Source of the DNA: a virus
IMG/VR virus record: IMGVR_UViG_3300025141_000878
Location: 1-21,940 of that record
Length of the DNA: 21,940 bases
Direction: 5' to 3' (one strand)
Part shown: positions 1 through 7,409 of the stretch, piece by piece
How positions within the stretch are numbered: the stretch's first letter is position 1
How the letters are laid out: every line of letters begins with the position of its first letter
The notes under the pieces: model-generated
The model's input: only the letters and a program-made list of their open reading frames with translations
Told to the model about the DNA's origin: nothing
Databases searched by the model: none
Made by a program: the position numbers and the translations under genes

Positions 1-726
1 GGGTTTGAGGGCGTTCATAACGACTTCGGTTTGTGCTTTCATGGCTTTGCCAAAGCCCATTTTTTCCGCTCGACCAAAAAAACTGTCTTCCCAAGCAGTA
101 GAGCTTAAATTGAGCATGTTCAGCAAACCCTCAGTCTCATTAACAATTTCCCCATTTGCAGTGACCGCGTCTTCTAGATCTTGGAGTTGGCGGCTGTATA
201 TATCGGCAGTTTCTTCTGCCTGAGAATTCAGGTGTATAAGTAGAGCGACATGTGCAGCTGCATTCTCCTTTTCTTTTTCCGTGGCATCTGCAGATGCTTG
301 AACTTGCTCATTATACCTTGTGGCGCCGATGAGTTGGTCTTTAAGAATTGCAAGATTGTGTTCTTCCGTGGCCAGCTTGATCTGTGCCTCGGTCGCAGCC
401 AATTGAGAATTATGCAAGGAGTCTAGAGTATATTTTCTTTTGAGCACTTCCGCTTTGTATTGCATGTCCGCAATGTCAGCCTCACGCGATTTGCTATCCA
501 CCAAAGATCCAGCAGCTTGAGCCATGCCTTTTTGAAGCGCTTGGAGGCGCTCGGCATATCCCAAAGCCTCATTCATCCCATCAGCCATGGCCTGTGCAGA
601 TTCTGCGGATCGCTCTATAGAGCCTGGATCGACATTACCTCCGGAGCCGCCGCCGGCTTTGCCAGAAAGCTTGTTAATGGCGGCGGTTAGTGCTTTAATG
701 TCTTGTTTTGATGGGCCGTCTGGCAT
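1..726 (-). CDS. Probable tail tape-measure protein, N-terminal part (cut by the window edge)
   Basis: The frame is open from an ATG at 726 to base 1 with no stop, giving 242 residues of a protein that continues beyond the window. It starts MPDGPSKQDIKALTAAINKL, has a Gly-rich patch near residues 26-31, then a long Ala/Glu/Lys/Gln-rich stretch (about 40-200) that looks like continuous alpha-helix or coiled coil. In the cell it would set tail length and sit inside the tail tube. The call rests on helical character and position downstream of the sheath, tube and gp26-like genes; no catalytic motif is visible. A weak AAGGAA Shine-Dalgarno lies at the end of the upstream gene, 14 bases separating the two genes. 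An alternative is another coiled-coil hub or chaperone protein. The full length, which would separate these options, is not visible. Confidence 0.55.
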   Translation of the reverse strand, partial: MPDGPSKQDIKALTAAINKLSGKAGGGSGGNVDPGSIERSAESAQAMADGMNEALGYAERLQALQKGMAQAAGSLVDSKSREADIADMQYKAEVLKRKYTLDSLHNSQLAATEAQIKLATEEHNLAILKDQLIGATRYNEQVQASADATEKEKENAAAHVALLIHLNSQAEETADIYSRQLQDLEDAVTANGEIVNETEGLLNMLNLSSTAWEDSFFGRAEKMGFGKAMKAQTEVVMNALKP

Positions 727-740
727 ACACTAATTGTTCC

Positions 741-1076
741 TTATTTAAAAGGCCACTTAAGTTTTGTGGCTCGCTCAAATTTGCTGACAGCGCCTTGCAG
801 GGCGTATCGACTTCGATGCGTAGCGGGGTTGTCCAGCCCATAACGCATATATGCATCCATATACCTCTTCTCTTTAGAGATCGCATTAGCAAAAGATTTG
901 ATTTCATGGCGGTTGCCGCGCAACGTTGCATTGATTGGCGCGCCTTTGAACATCCTAGAGAGCATCCATTTGATATTTGCCCCCATAACAGACAAGACGC
1001 TTTCATTAAGCTCCCCCCTTCGGTGGGCGCCTAAATCTATAACAACCGGCTCATTTTCTTCAATTTGCTGTTCCAT
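741..1076 (-). CDS. Unrecognised small phage protein, 111 aa
   Basis: I do not recognise a function. The protein is small and basic apart from an acidic N-terminus (MEQQIEENEPVVIDLGAHRR). It is predicted mainly helical, with no signal peptide or membrane segment and no cysteines. An aromatic/basic stretch (EKRYMDAYMRYGLD, about residues 68-81) and a C-terminal WPFK are the most distinctive parts. The start is supported by an AAGGGG Shine-Dalgarno 8-14 bases upstream. It is the first gene after a terminator and lies 14 bases before the probable tape-measure gene, so the two are probably cotranscribed. Position suggests a tail or baseplate-hub assembly role; this is inference from context only. 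Confidence 0.75.
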   Translation of the reverse strand: MEQQIEENEPVVIDLGAHRRGELNESVLSVMGANIKWMLSRMFKGAPINATLRGNRHEIKSFANAISKEKRYMDAYMRYGLDNPATHRSRYALQGAVSKFERATKLKWPFK

Positions 1077-1111
1077 ACTTATAGCCCCTTTTAAAGCATA
1101 TATCTAGTCAA

Positions 1112-1120
1112 AATAAATAG
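1112..1120 (-). promoter_or_regulatory. Recurrent intergenic motif CTATTTATT, copy 1
   Basis: The coding-strand nonamer CTATTTATT lies about 36 bases upstream of the 111-aa gene, just past the terminator that closes the previous unit, and is followed by TTGAC. The same nonamer occurs exactly in four other gene gaps. It may be a phage promoter element. Read on the plus strand it is AATAAATAG, which resembles the T4 late-promoter core ATAAATA but points away from the genes, so its function is uncertain. Confidence 0.35.
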
Positions 1121-1122
1121 TC

Positions 1123-1157
1123 TATAAAAACAAATAAGGCCGGGACGTGCCCGGCCT
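1123..1157 (-). terminator. Rho-independent terminator after the gp26/small-ORF unit
   Basis: Bases 1138-1144 (GGCCGGG) pair perfectly with 1150-1156 (CCCGGCC) around a five-base loop, extended by one A-T pair. In the minus-strand transcript the stem is followed by TTATTTGTTTTT, a T-rich tract. It sits immediately after the stop codon of the small ORF at 1160. Confidence 0.75.
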
Positions 1158-1159
1158 AT

Positions 1160-1396
1160 TTATCTAGACTTGTTTTTTGCTTTATCGTATTCTTGTTTTT
1201 CCTTATCAAATTGTGCTGCGAGGCGCTCTGCAAACCAGTTTCTAAGTCCGATTGGCAGGCTATACAATTCAACGATACTCCAGCCTCCATGATACTTCAT
1301 TGTGAAGAACTGTTCATACACGTTCTTCATATAGCTATCACTTAGGCCAAAAAAACTCCGCCGAAAACGGAACCTCCATTTCTGTCTCAAAACCAC
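1160..1396 (-). CDS. Small ORF after the gp26-like gene, possibly gp51-like hub assembly protein; start uncertain
   Basis: This 78-codon frame overlaps the 3' end of the gp26-like gene. Its core (MKNVYEQFFTMKYHGGWSIV, residues 22-41, then LYSLPIGLRNWFAERL) resembles, from memory, small proteins found directly after gp26-type genes in T4-like phages, where gp51 (baseplate hub assembly catalyst) is expected. The rest is a charged helical tail. Three starts are possible: a GTG at 1396 with no clear ribosome site, the ATG at 1333 just after the gp26-like stop (57 aa), or entry by +1 slippage on the T7 run at 1349-1355, giving a 367-residue fusion. The apparently meaningful FFGLSDSY stretch before the ATG argues against the shortest form. 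The terminator follows directly. Confidence 0.6.
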   Translation of the reverse strand: MVLRQKWRFRFRRSFFGLSDSYMKNVYEQFFTMKYHGGWSIVELYSLPIGLRNWFAERLAAQFDKEKQEYDKAKNKSR

Positions 1397-2264
1397 AGAA
1401 TGGACAGCTAAACTCTTGAGCCATATCCAAAGTTGGAGTGATCTTTACATTGACAGATCTTAAAAATCTAGAATCGAGGGCTGGCATAAGACCAAGAAAT
1501 TCATTAATTTTTGCCTGGTCCTTGACCCCATTGAGCGATACAATGGTTCTTCGAAGTTGATCGATTAAGCTGGGGTCTGAGCTTCCGGACTTATTTGACT
1601 TTCGGCGCTTTTTCATGACGCCGCTAATCCATTGCTCATCCTTTCCTGTCATCAGTTTAAGCTCAGCTTTGATTTTCGTTTTTGGTAGTGTAACCAGGAA
1701 AGTGCCGGTCTCAGTTCTTGACCAGACTTTCTCCAAGGGATCCCCCTCGTCGTCATATTGCTCATCATCCGGATGACGAACTGTGTGAGTCTCCAGGTTA
1801 AATTCATTTTTAGTGTGAGAGCCACAAGAGGGGCACGTTACATTTGTTTCGTATTCTGCCCCATATGCATACATTCTTGTGTAGACCAAAATCGCATTCT
1901 TGTCTCCCGTCAAAAGTTCATCAACTTTAATTGATTTATCGACAATAACACTCTGAATGACTTTATCTAGCGCAACGCCCTTCTTGAGAAGGCTTCTAGA
2001 CGTAAGTATATCTTCCTCCCTAGCTGTCATGTGCCGAATCTCAATTGAGTCCTTTCCATGAAGCGGATGGTCTTTTGGATAAAAGTCTCCTCGTGATGGA
2101 ATATCCACCATCTCGGTCGGCACGATCCAATTTAAGCCGACGTCACTAGTACCCGATGATCCGTTTTCTTGAGAGCCTTCGGGGGCGCTCTCAACTGCGG
2201 GAACGACAGGGACTGGGCTTTGTTGCACAGCCCCTGTGCGGTCCTCATTATTTCGATTAGACAT
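1338..2264 (-). CDS. 26: gp26-like baseplate hub/tail assembly protein with zinc-ribbon-like cysteines
   Basis: This 308-aa protein matches my memory of the T4_baseplate (gp26-like) family. A Pro/Ser-rich disordered N-terminus (1-45) is followed by VDIPSRGDFYP (53-63), then IEIRHMTAREEDILTSRSLL (75-93) and GDKNAILVYTRMYAYG (120-135), which I associate with this family. Two Cys pairs, CPSC (144/147) and CPFC (287/290), probably form a split zinc ribbon. It ends FFWPK. In T4 gp26 is a baseplate hub component or assembly factor; related phage proteins may act as tail assembly chaperones. The start has an AGAGG Shine-Dalgarno. It lies downstream of the tail tube gene, in a tail-assembly context. 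The end overlaps the next frame at a seven-T run. Confidence 0.75.
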   Translation of the reverse strand: MSNRNNEDRTGAVQQSPVPVVPAVESAPEGSQENGSSGTSDVGLNWIVPTEMVDIPSRGDFYPKDHPLHGKDSIEIRHMTAREEDILTSRSLLKKGVALDKVIQSVIVDKSIKVDELLTGDKNAILVYTRMYAYGAEYETNVTCPSCGSHTKNEFNLETHTVRHPDDEQYDDEGDPLEKVWSRTETGTFLVTLPKTKIKAELKLMTGKDEQWISGVMKKRRKSNKSGSSDPSLIDQLRRTIVSLNGVKDQAKINEFLGLMPALDSRFLRSVNVKITPTLDMAQEFSCPFCGFETEMEVPFSAEFFWPK

Positions 2265-2338
2265 CTAAACCTCTCTTAAGTGATGTGTCAATATATAGTC
2301 TAATATTAATATAAATTTGTACAGATGTTAAGCTTTAT

Positions 2339-2950
2339 TTAGAAAGTAACGTCAGGATTGACAGTCGAAGTTTCGTTACCAAATTGATTATCGCCGTTTT
2401 TCGCATTTAGCTTAGCATAATCATAACGAAGCTCTACCGAAATTTCCACCATATCGTCAGAGCTATAATCCAACTCTCCGAGAGAGACCTTTCTGACCCA
2501 AGCATTATAAAGCTGCCACTCTTCAATAACTGTGTCTCCGCCAATACCAAAGCCAGCGTTTCCACCGCCAGAATCTGGTGCTGAGTCGGAGGAACCAAGC
2601 ATCACAATTCGGACTTTGCCAACTTCCGTAGTAGCTCCTCTTTTTGACATAGTTGTTGTGTCGTTCATGTCTTCAGGAGGATGATATCCAGCTCTAGTTA
2701 ACTTGTTGTAAAAAATTTGAGCCATATCAGGGCTCGCCGGATCTGCCAAAGTTACAGTTACTGTACTCCACTTTGTCCTGCCGGGGTAATAAAACTCATG
2801 ATTCAAGTATTGATGTACTGATTCAGTTACTTCCCACTCTGGCTTGGTGACTTTTTTGCACACCCAAGGTTGCATGTCGCCTATATAAGCCAACCACCTA
2901 TATTTTCTTTTGGGTTCCGTGGGGTTCCCAATATCTGACCAAAAGCCCAT
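2339..2950 (-). CDS. 19: Tail tube protein (gp19-like)
   Basis: This 203-aa protein would polymerise into the inner tail tube through which DNA passes. It begins MGFWSDIGNPTEPKRKYRWL and has an alternating beta pattern typical of tube proteins: WVCKKVTKPEWEV (29-41), TKWSTVTVTLADP (about 59-71) and a C-terminal LGELDYSSDDMVEISVELRY, the position where gp19 relatives carry a long beta-strand pair. It is somewhat longer than T4 gp19 (163 aa); the extra length includes a Gly/Ser-rich loop around residues 118-136. The gene follows the sheath gene with a 51-base AT-rich gap and has a strong GGAGG Shine-Dalgarno. The sheath-tube order is the same as T4 18-19, which strengthens the call. Confidence 0.85.
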   Translation of the reverse strand: MGFWSDIGNPTEPKRKYRWLAYIGDMQPWVCKKVTKPEWEVTESVHQYLNHEFYYPGRTKWSTVTVTLADPASPDMAQIFYNKLTRAGYHPPEDMNDTTTMSKRGATTEVGKVRIVMLGSSDSAPDSGGGNAGFGIGGDTVIEEWQLYNAWVRKVSLGELDYSSDDMVEISVELRYDYAKLNAKNGDNQFGNETSTVNPDVTF

Positions 2951-3001
2951 TATTTTAATCCTCCATAAGATTTCTATTATAAATATGTTTTAAAATTATT
3001 T

Positions 3002-5971
3002 TTAATCCGCAAAAGCGGCGCCAGTCCTTGCAATATTAAAATCAATTGCAATAAATTCAATTGCACGAGCAGGTTTAAGGAAAATCTTGGCGTATAGAAT
3101 GTTCCTATCAATCAAATCAGGTGTAGTCGTTGACTCGTCTAATACTACTTTGTAATCAGTCAAGCCAAGATTCATTTTCACACCCTTCAAGAAAGGATCA
3201 ACCTGGCTCAAGAATCGGTTCCAAGTTACCTGAACATTGTTGTCGAAAAGGATTGTCGCAGCAATTGTCGAAACTCTTTTCTTGATGAAAAGAAGCAATC
3301 TTCTCACGTTAATCCGGTCTAGCGCAGACTGTGAAGCCTGAAGTGTTTTCTGACCAAAGATTACGATGCCTTCCGAGGGAAAGCTAGCAATCGGATTAAT
3401 GTTGGCAGCATAGAGCGTGTCACGCTGCTTGCTAGTGAGCTTTTGAGTAATACCGGTTACCGGCATGCCCGCTGCTCCTGAACTTAGTCCGCCGCGATTA
3501 AATCCTGCAGGTGCGAACCAGAGTTTTTGCTTTGCTTGGCCGAAGGACATGGCGCCTAGGGCCACAACCGAAGGGGGTACCCATACCAACTGATTGGCAA
3601 CTGTATCTTGGATTTGCACCCAAGGGAAGTAAGCACAACCGTAGCTGGTGTCAAGCTCTCTGTCTCTCATGGTTCGAGCTGCATTGTCTGCATCTCCAAC
3701 CCGAGATTGGAATCCGCTTGTGCTTTCAGACGCCGGCGTATAGTCGTTTTCAACGTCTATAACTGCCAGTGAATCAGCACGGTCTTCAACCATCTCAAGC
3801 AGCAAGTTTGTAACAAGCGGCTTGTTCACACCAGGCATTGTAATAAGATTGTATTCCGCATCTTCGGGGTCTCGGACGATATCAATTGCCCGTCTTAGAC
3901 TGTTATAAACGTGATCAGTAGTTTCAGTAGCACTGTCACTAATTTTTGCATTACGGATTGGGTTCTTTTCAGTAATATCTAGCCCGTCGTGGCCGCCGAA
4001 GAGAGGCATTGTAAATCCTCCAAGGCCATACTCAATGCTGGCATTGTAGCCTGTATAGCCGTTATTGGCGGCAACAGTCAACGAAGTACCATTCTTCCGC
4101 GAGCCGGATGTGTAGGTTGCATCCAAGTTGTTGTCGGATCCGGATACATCATCCAAACTAAACACAAAAGAGTGGTCTAGTTCCAAAACGGAGGACAAGT
4201 CATCAGTAAACTGGTTTGTAGTTAAGCCTTCTGGCAAGGCTCGTGCGATGTCTGCCTGACTAGAGTCCCATAGTTTGCTCGATGTGGAGCGGCGCATATC
4301 GATACCAAAACGAACTTGGTCCAAATTAGTACCATCGTCAGTATTAGCGCTGCGCAGAGCCATAGTCGGCCACTTAAACGTACCTGTAAAGAAGGCGTTA
4401 GTCGTGCCTTGAACTTCTTCAAATTGTGTTTTAATAATAACACTACTTGATGCAGCCAATTGTGCAGGGGTGTTCGTAACAGTAGCAGCTGCTTTAATAA
4501 AAGAACTGTTGTGAGTTAACGTCAAGTTGGGCTTTGTAGTTATCGCTGACGCCGCGATTGTTCCTTCTGTGAAGAACAATCCTGAATTTCCAGCGACACC
4601 AGAAGTATATTCGTAATTAGCTGGTTTCGGAGGTCCAAAGAATCCCCAAGGAAGGAGTTCTGGATCCAAGGTGCCGTCGCGCAGCGCCTTTGCAGTTTCA
4701 ATTCTTAGGAATTTGGACCTGTTATCAAATTCGCCGTATTCAATCGAACGACGTTGCGATTCGGAGAAGGCAAAATATTTGTCACCAATTTTTCTCGCAA
4801 CAAAATTAGGAGAATTTGGATTCAAGTTACAGTTAGAGAATCTCTCAACAATTTGTGGCTTCTTGTCAATATCGCCAATTTTTCGAATCGAAACGGTGAA
4901 TGTACCGTATCTGTCAGCTAGGTTGCCAGATCTCTTAAGATCTTCAATTGTGACTTTAAGATTTTTCTGATCCCATTCTCCAGTATTGCGGGAATGGAAT
5001 TTAAACAATTTTGGCATTGCTTCTGCAACGAAATTGTTTCGATCACCGAGATCCTGACTGATAACCCAGCCCGATTGAGCAGCTTGGTGCCCGAAGCGAC
5101 GATTCGACCAGTCGACAGAACCGGATCCGAGACCGGTGATGACACCAAAACACTTGGCCGATGTAGTAATCGTATCATTCAAGTGTCTTTCAAAAGTTTC
5201 GCCAAGCCAGTAAGACTTTACAACGCCGGATTCGGTAATTGTACTATTCGTCAGAGTGGGATTTGTGTTAAAAACCTTTCTAATATACTTGTCTGATTGA
5301 GGATCAAAGTTAAAAACAGCTTGATCTTGTATGACTCCCGAAGCGTTTTTGATAACAGCTCGGAATTCTGCGCCTGTATCGGCAGTTGATTCGATAATGC
5401 AAGCGTTAGAGGCTGTAACCAAACTACTCGCTTTGCCGTGGGCATCGCGAAGCCCTACTCGCATGGTACCACTCAAAGCTATCTCACCGGCATCAACATA
5501 CCAAACCGCAGCGAGGGCCGCGTCGACATTGGTCGTAACCGAGCCACTTTCAATAACCCAAAGCCCGTAGGCTCCGCCGGCTGATGTTGGATCTGCTCCA
5601 AGATCATTGGTTGTTTGCCAACCGGCTTGGCCGGCTGTTGTGGCGCTTGAATTTTGGGCTCCAAGAATTCTTACCACATTAACTGGGCCATTGTTGGCCA
5701 GCCATGCTTGTGCGGCATATGCAGCATATGTGGGAGCCATGTAATTACCATCTCTCCAGACATCCCCACTTTTTCCACCAGGAATTGGATTTCCAAAAGT
5801 CTCAACAAAGTCAGAAAGTGACTCAACTTTAGTTGGCACCATTCCAGGGCCTCGTTCAAAAAGGCCGACCACCATCGGGCCGCGCTGTGAGGCGGCGCCG
5901 GGTAGTTGCGAGTTGTCGATTTCCTTTAGGAATATTCCAGGTGATACAAATTTAAATTTTGACGCTGACAT
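3002..5971 (-). CDS. 18: Tail sheath protein (gp18-like), enlarged
   Basis: This 989-aa protein should form the contractile outer tail sheath. The N-terminus (FVSPGIFLKEIDNSQLP, then RGPMVVGLFERGPGMVPTKV) is typical of sheath proteins. The C-terminal portion from about residue 775 carries YFPWVQIQD and VWVPPSVVALGA, then RRLLLFIKKRVSTIAATILF (about 890), DYKVVLDESTTTPDLIDRN and KPARAIEFIAIDFNIARTG, which parallel the end of T4 gp18. It is about 330 residues longer than T4 gp18 (659 aa). The extra sequence lies in the middle (roughly 110-680), which is Ser/Thr/Asn-rich and probably forms surface-exposed domains. A GGGAG Shine-Dalgarno supports the start. It lies between the gp15-like and gp19-like genes, with an AT-rich 84-base gap upstream containing the CTATTTATT motif. 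Confidence 0.92.
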   Translation of the reverse strand: MSASKFKFVSPGIFLKEIDNSQLPGAASQRGPMVVGLFERGPGMVPTKVESLSDFVETFGNPIPGGKSGDVWRDGNYMAPTYAAYAAQAWLANNGPVNVVRILGAQNSSATTAGQAGWQTTNDLGADPTSAGGAYGLWVIESGSVTTNVDAALAAVWYVDAGEIALSGTMRVGLRDAHGKASSLVTASNACIIESTADTGAEFRAVIKNASGVIQDQAVFNFDPQSDKYIRKVFNTNPTLTNSTITESGVVKSYWLGETFERHLNDTITTSAKCFGVITGLGSGSVDWSNRRFGHQAAQSGWVISQDLGDRNNFVAEAMPKLFKFHSRNTGEWDQKNLKVTIEDLKRSGNLADRYGTFTVSIRKIGDIDKKPQIVERFSNCNLNPNSPNFVARKIGDKYFAFSESQRRSIEYGEFDNRSKFLRIETAKALRDGTLDPELLPWGFFGPPKPANYEYTSGVAGNSGLFFTEGTIAASAITTKPNLTLTHNSSFIKAAATVTNTPAQLAASSSVIIKTQFEEVQGTTNAFFTGTFKWPTMALRSANTDDGTNLDQVRFGIDMRRSTSSKLWDSSQADIARALPEGLTTNQFTDDLSSVLELDHSFVFSLDDVSGSDNNLDATYTSGSRKNGTSLTVAANNGYTGYNASIEYGLGGFTMPLFGGHDGLDITEKNPIRNAKISDSATETTDHVYNSLRRAIDIVRDPEDAEYNLITMPGVNKPLVTNLLLEMVEDRADSLAVIDVENDYTPASESTSGFQSRVGDADNAARTMRDRELDTSYGCAYFPWVQIQDTVANQLVWVPPSVVALGAMSFGQAKQKLWFAPAGFNRGGLSSGAAGMPVTGITQKLTSKQRDTLYAANINPIASFPSEGIVIFGQKTLQASQSALDRINVRRLLLFIKKRVSTIAATILFDNNVQVTWNRFLSQVDPFLKGVKMNLGLTDYKVVLDESTTTPDLIDRNILYAKIFLKPARAIEFIAIDFNIARTGAAFAD

Positions 5972-6022
5972 CCTATATTTCTCCCTATTGATCGCTATTC
6001 TAATAGCATTGTTGTATTCCTA

Positions 6023-6031
6023 AATAAATAG
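6023..6031 (-). promoter_or_regulatory. Recurrent intergenic motif CTATTTATT, copy 2
   Basis: An exact copy of the coding-strand nonamer about 52 bases upstream of the tail sheath start. Here TAAATAG at 6025-6031 is also the left arm of a perfect seven-base inverted repeat with CTATTTA at 6052-6058, next to the stop codon of the gp15-like gene. It is a candidate promoter or RNA element for the sheath unit. Confidence 0.35.
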
Positions 6032-6055
6032 TAAGGAAGTTGTCTAAAATCCTAT

Positions 6056-6916
6056 TTAATCTCTAAAGGTTACTTTATCAGGCGAGATGTGATCAGGAAT
6101 GTCCCCAACGATGACTCGCTCCCTTCCAATCTTAACATCAACAAAGTTTTCCCTGTAAATTAACTTAGGAGGATTTTCATTTTTATCATTGCCCATTAAG
6201 TGACCTAGCACCTTTATAGACATCTGAGTTTCATACTTGCGTTCTTCTTCTCCAAGGTCAACAATGTTTGACTCCAAATTGAACTCTGGCTGCATGAATG
6301 CTTCATACCGATGGCCATTGCGAGAAAGGATAAAGTAATTAAGACCTTGGCCCAGATTTAAAAAGGGGGTTGTTATCTCGTTTAATTGCTGCTGATATTC
6401 TGTTCGGATCTTGATGTTATATTGTATGTCGATATACACAGGCAGAGGCATTGACACCGTTTCGTAAACAATTTTTTTATTTTTCCGAGGAAAATTATGC
6501 TGTTGTCGCAGCCTAAAAGAATCAGTGTTTGCAAATTTCTTCGTTTTCTCTTGATTGATTCTTCTGGCAATTGTTAGGCGGCCTGCGCCTGGGACATTAC
6601 CAAAGATAGAGCCCTTCCTTTGCAGATCTTTCGTTGTGCTGCCTCTCTCGATCGAGATGGCCGGCAATATATGTGTACCAGATGCATCTCGAAGATCTTT
6701 GTTTTGCTTTACCTGATATGCTCTCTCTGCGGAAGTCCAAATAACAGGAACTTTTTTAAAACCCTTATTTGTTGTTGCGCGGATGTCCATGTTGTCGATA
6801 AATTCAAATAAAGATGCATCAATATTCTCCAATGTCGAGGCATGAAACAGCTCTTCTCGAACAATAGATGGATCGTCAACTTCCGTATATGTGTAATCAT
6901 CGTCTTTACGTGGCAT
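6056..6916 (-). CDS. 15: Tail sheath stabiliser / tail terminator (gp15-like)
   Basis: This 286-aa protein resembles T4 gp15 (272 aa), which caps the finished tail and joins it to the neck. Visible parallels are FKKVPVIWTSAERAYQVKQN (about 53-72; T4 has a similar strand followed by a SxE helix), LPAISIERGS, the paired strands YETVSMPLPVYIDIQYNIKI, and LNEITTPFLN (about 178-187). The later YETQMSIKVLGHLM also fits the fold. The N-terminus (PRKDDDYTYTEVDDPS) looks disordered. The ATG overlaps the last 11 bases of the gp14-like gene, so translation is probably coupled. An AAGGAT site lies inside that gene. Position directly before the sheath gene matches the expected role; T4 has 15 near 18 as well. 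Confidence 0.72.
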   Translation of the reverse strand: MPRKDDDYTYTEVDDPSIVREELFHASTLENIDASLFEFIDNMDIRATTNKGFKKVPVIWTSAERAYQVKQNKDLRDASGTHILPAISIERGSTTKDLQRKGSIFGNVPGAGRLTIARRINQEKTKKFANTDSFRLRQQHNFPRKNKKIVYETVSMPLPVYIDIQYNIKIRTEYQQQLNEITTPFLNLGQGLNYFILSRNGHRYEAFMQPEFNLESNIVDLGEEERKYETQMSIKVLGHLMGNDKNENPPKLIYRENFVDVKIGRERVIVGDIPDHISPDKVTFRD

Positions 6917-7400
6917 CGAACAATCCTTGGCGCGCTTTGACGCACTTTGCTGTGATCTCTACTCGTCTATCAGCTTGCCCAAAAATCTCTCTTGGTTCCT
7001 GTAGAGTAACTATCTCATAATATGTTTTTCCATACAAAACGAAATCACCCTCACGAACGAAAAGGTCCTGATCTTCAGTTAAGCGTCTTTTGTGGAAATG
7101 CACAACAATTGAAGCTTCCTTGTCCAATCCATAGTGTCGAGCGGACGTTTGTATCCCCTCCCACTCCACCAAAGCGTATACGCGGAGGGGGGGCAGGAAG
7201 CTTTTTTCAATTGCTTCGCCATATGTGGGGTGAAAGCTGGTTGCTTCCAAATCGATTGCATAATAAAGAACTTGCTGGCCGGCCACACGTTCAATTATCT
7301 CATCACTAACCTGCTTTACGAAATCTCTTTCTTTGGCGCCGGCGAATAACGGAGGAGGGGGCGATGATGGCTGATCCCATTTGTTTGATTCTTTCGACAT
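6906..7400 (-). CDS. 14: Neck protein (gp14-like)
   Basis: This 164-aa protein probably belongs to the neck that closes the filled head and binds the tail. The segment from about residue 24 (ERDFVKQVSDEIIERVAGQQ, then VLYYAIDLEATSFHPTYGEA) parallels the T4 gp14 region with a Tyr-Tyr followed by an FGE-type turn. Further on, FVREGDFVLYGKTYYEIVTL and EIFGQADRRVEITAKC match its GD-x-(I/V) strand and FxxGQ patterns. It is shorter than T4 gp14 (256 aa), missing the C-terminal extension. A Pro-rich patch (SSPPPPL) lies near the start. It starts nine bases after the preceding stop, whose TAGGATAGGAG provides the Shine-Dalgarno, and overlaps the gp15-like gene by 11 bases. The similarity is from memory and moderate. 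Confidence 0.6.
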   Translation of the reverse strand: MSKESNKWDQPSSPPPPLFAGAKERDFVKQVSDEIIERVAGQQVLYYAIDLEATSFHPTYGEAIEKSFLPPLRVYALVEWEGIQTSARHYGLDKEASIVVHFHKRRLTEDQDLFVREGDFVLYGKTYYEIVTLQEPREIFGQADRRVEITAKCVKARQGLFDAT

Positions 7401-7409
7401 CTAGATCTC

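Noticed and set aside
695-1006. Minus-strand 103-codon frame overlapping the 111-aa gene
   Set aside because: It overlaps both the 111-aa gene and the tape-measure start, has no ribosome site, and would be embedded in better-supported genes.
1349-1355. Definite frameshift mutation breaking the gp26-like gene
   Set aside because: The gp26-like protein looks complete with its FFWPK ending, so the overlap need not be a mutation; it is kept as a candidate programmed event instead.
2275-2292. Sigma-70 promoter from a minus-strand TTGACA before the gp26-like gene
   Set aside because: The TTGACA is so close to the ATG that the matching -10 would lie at the start codon, and no TATAAT is there.
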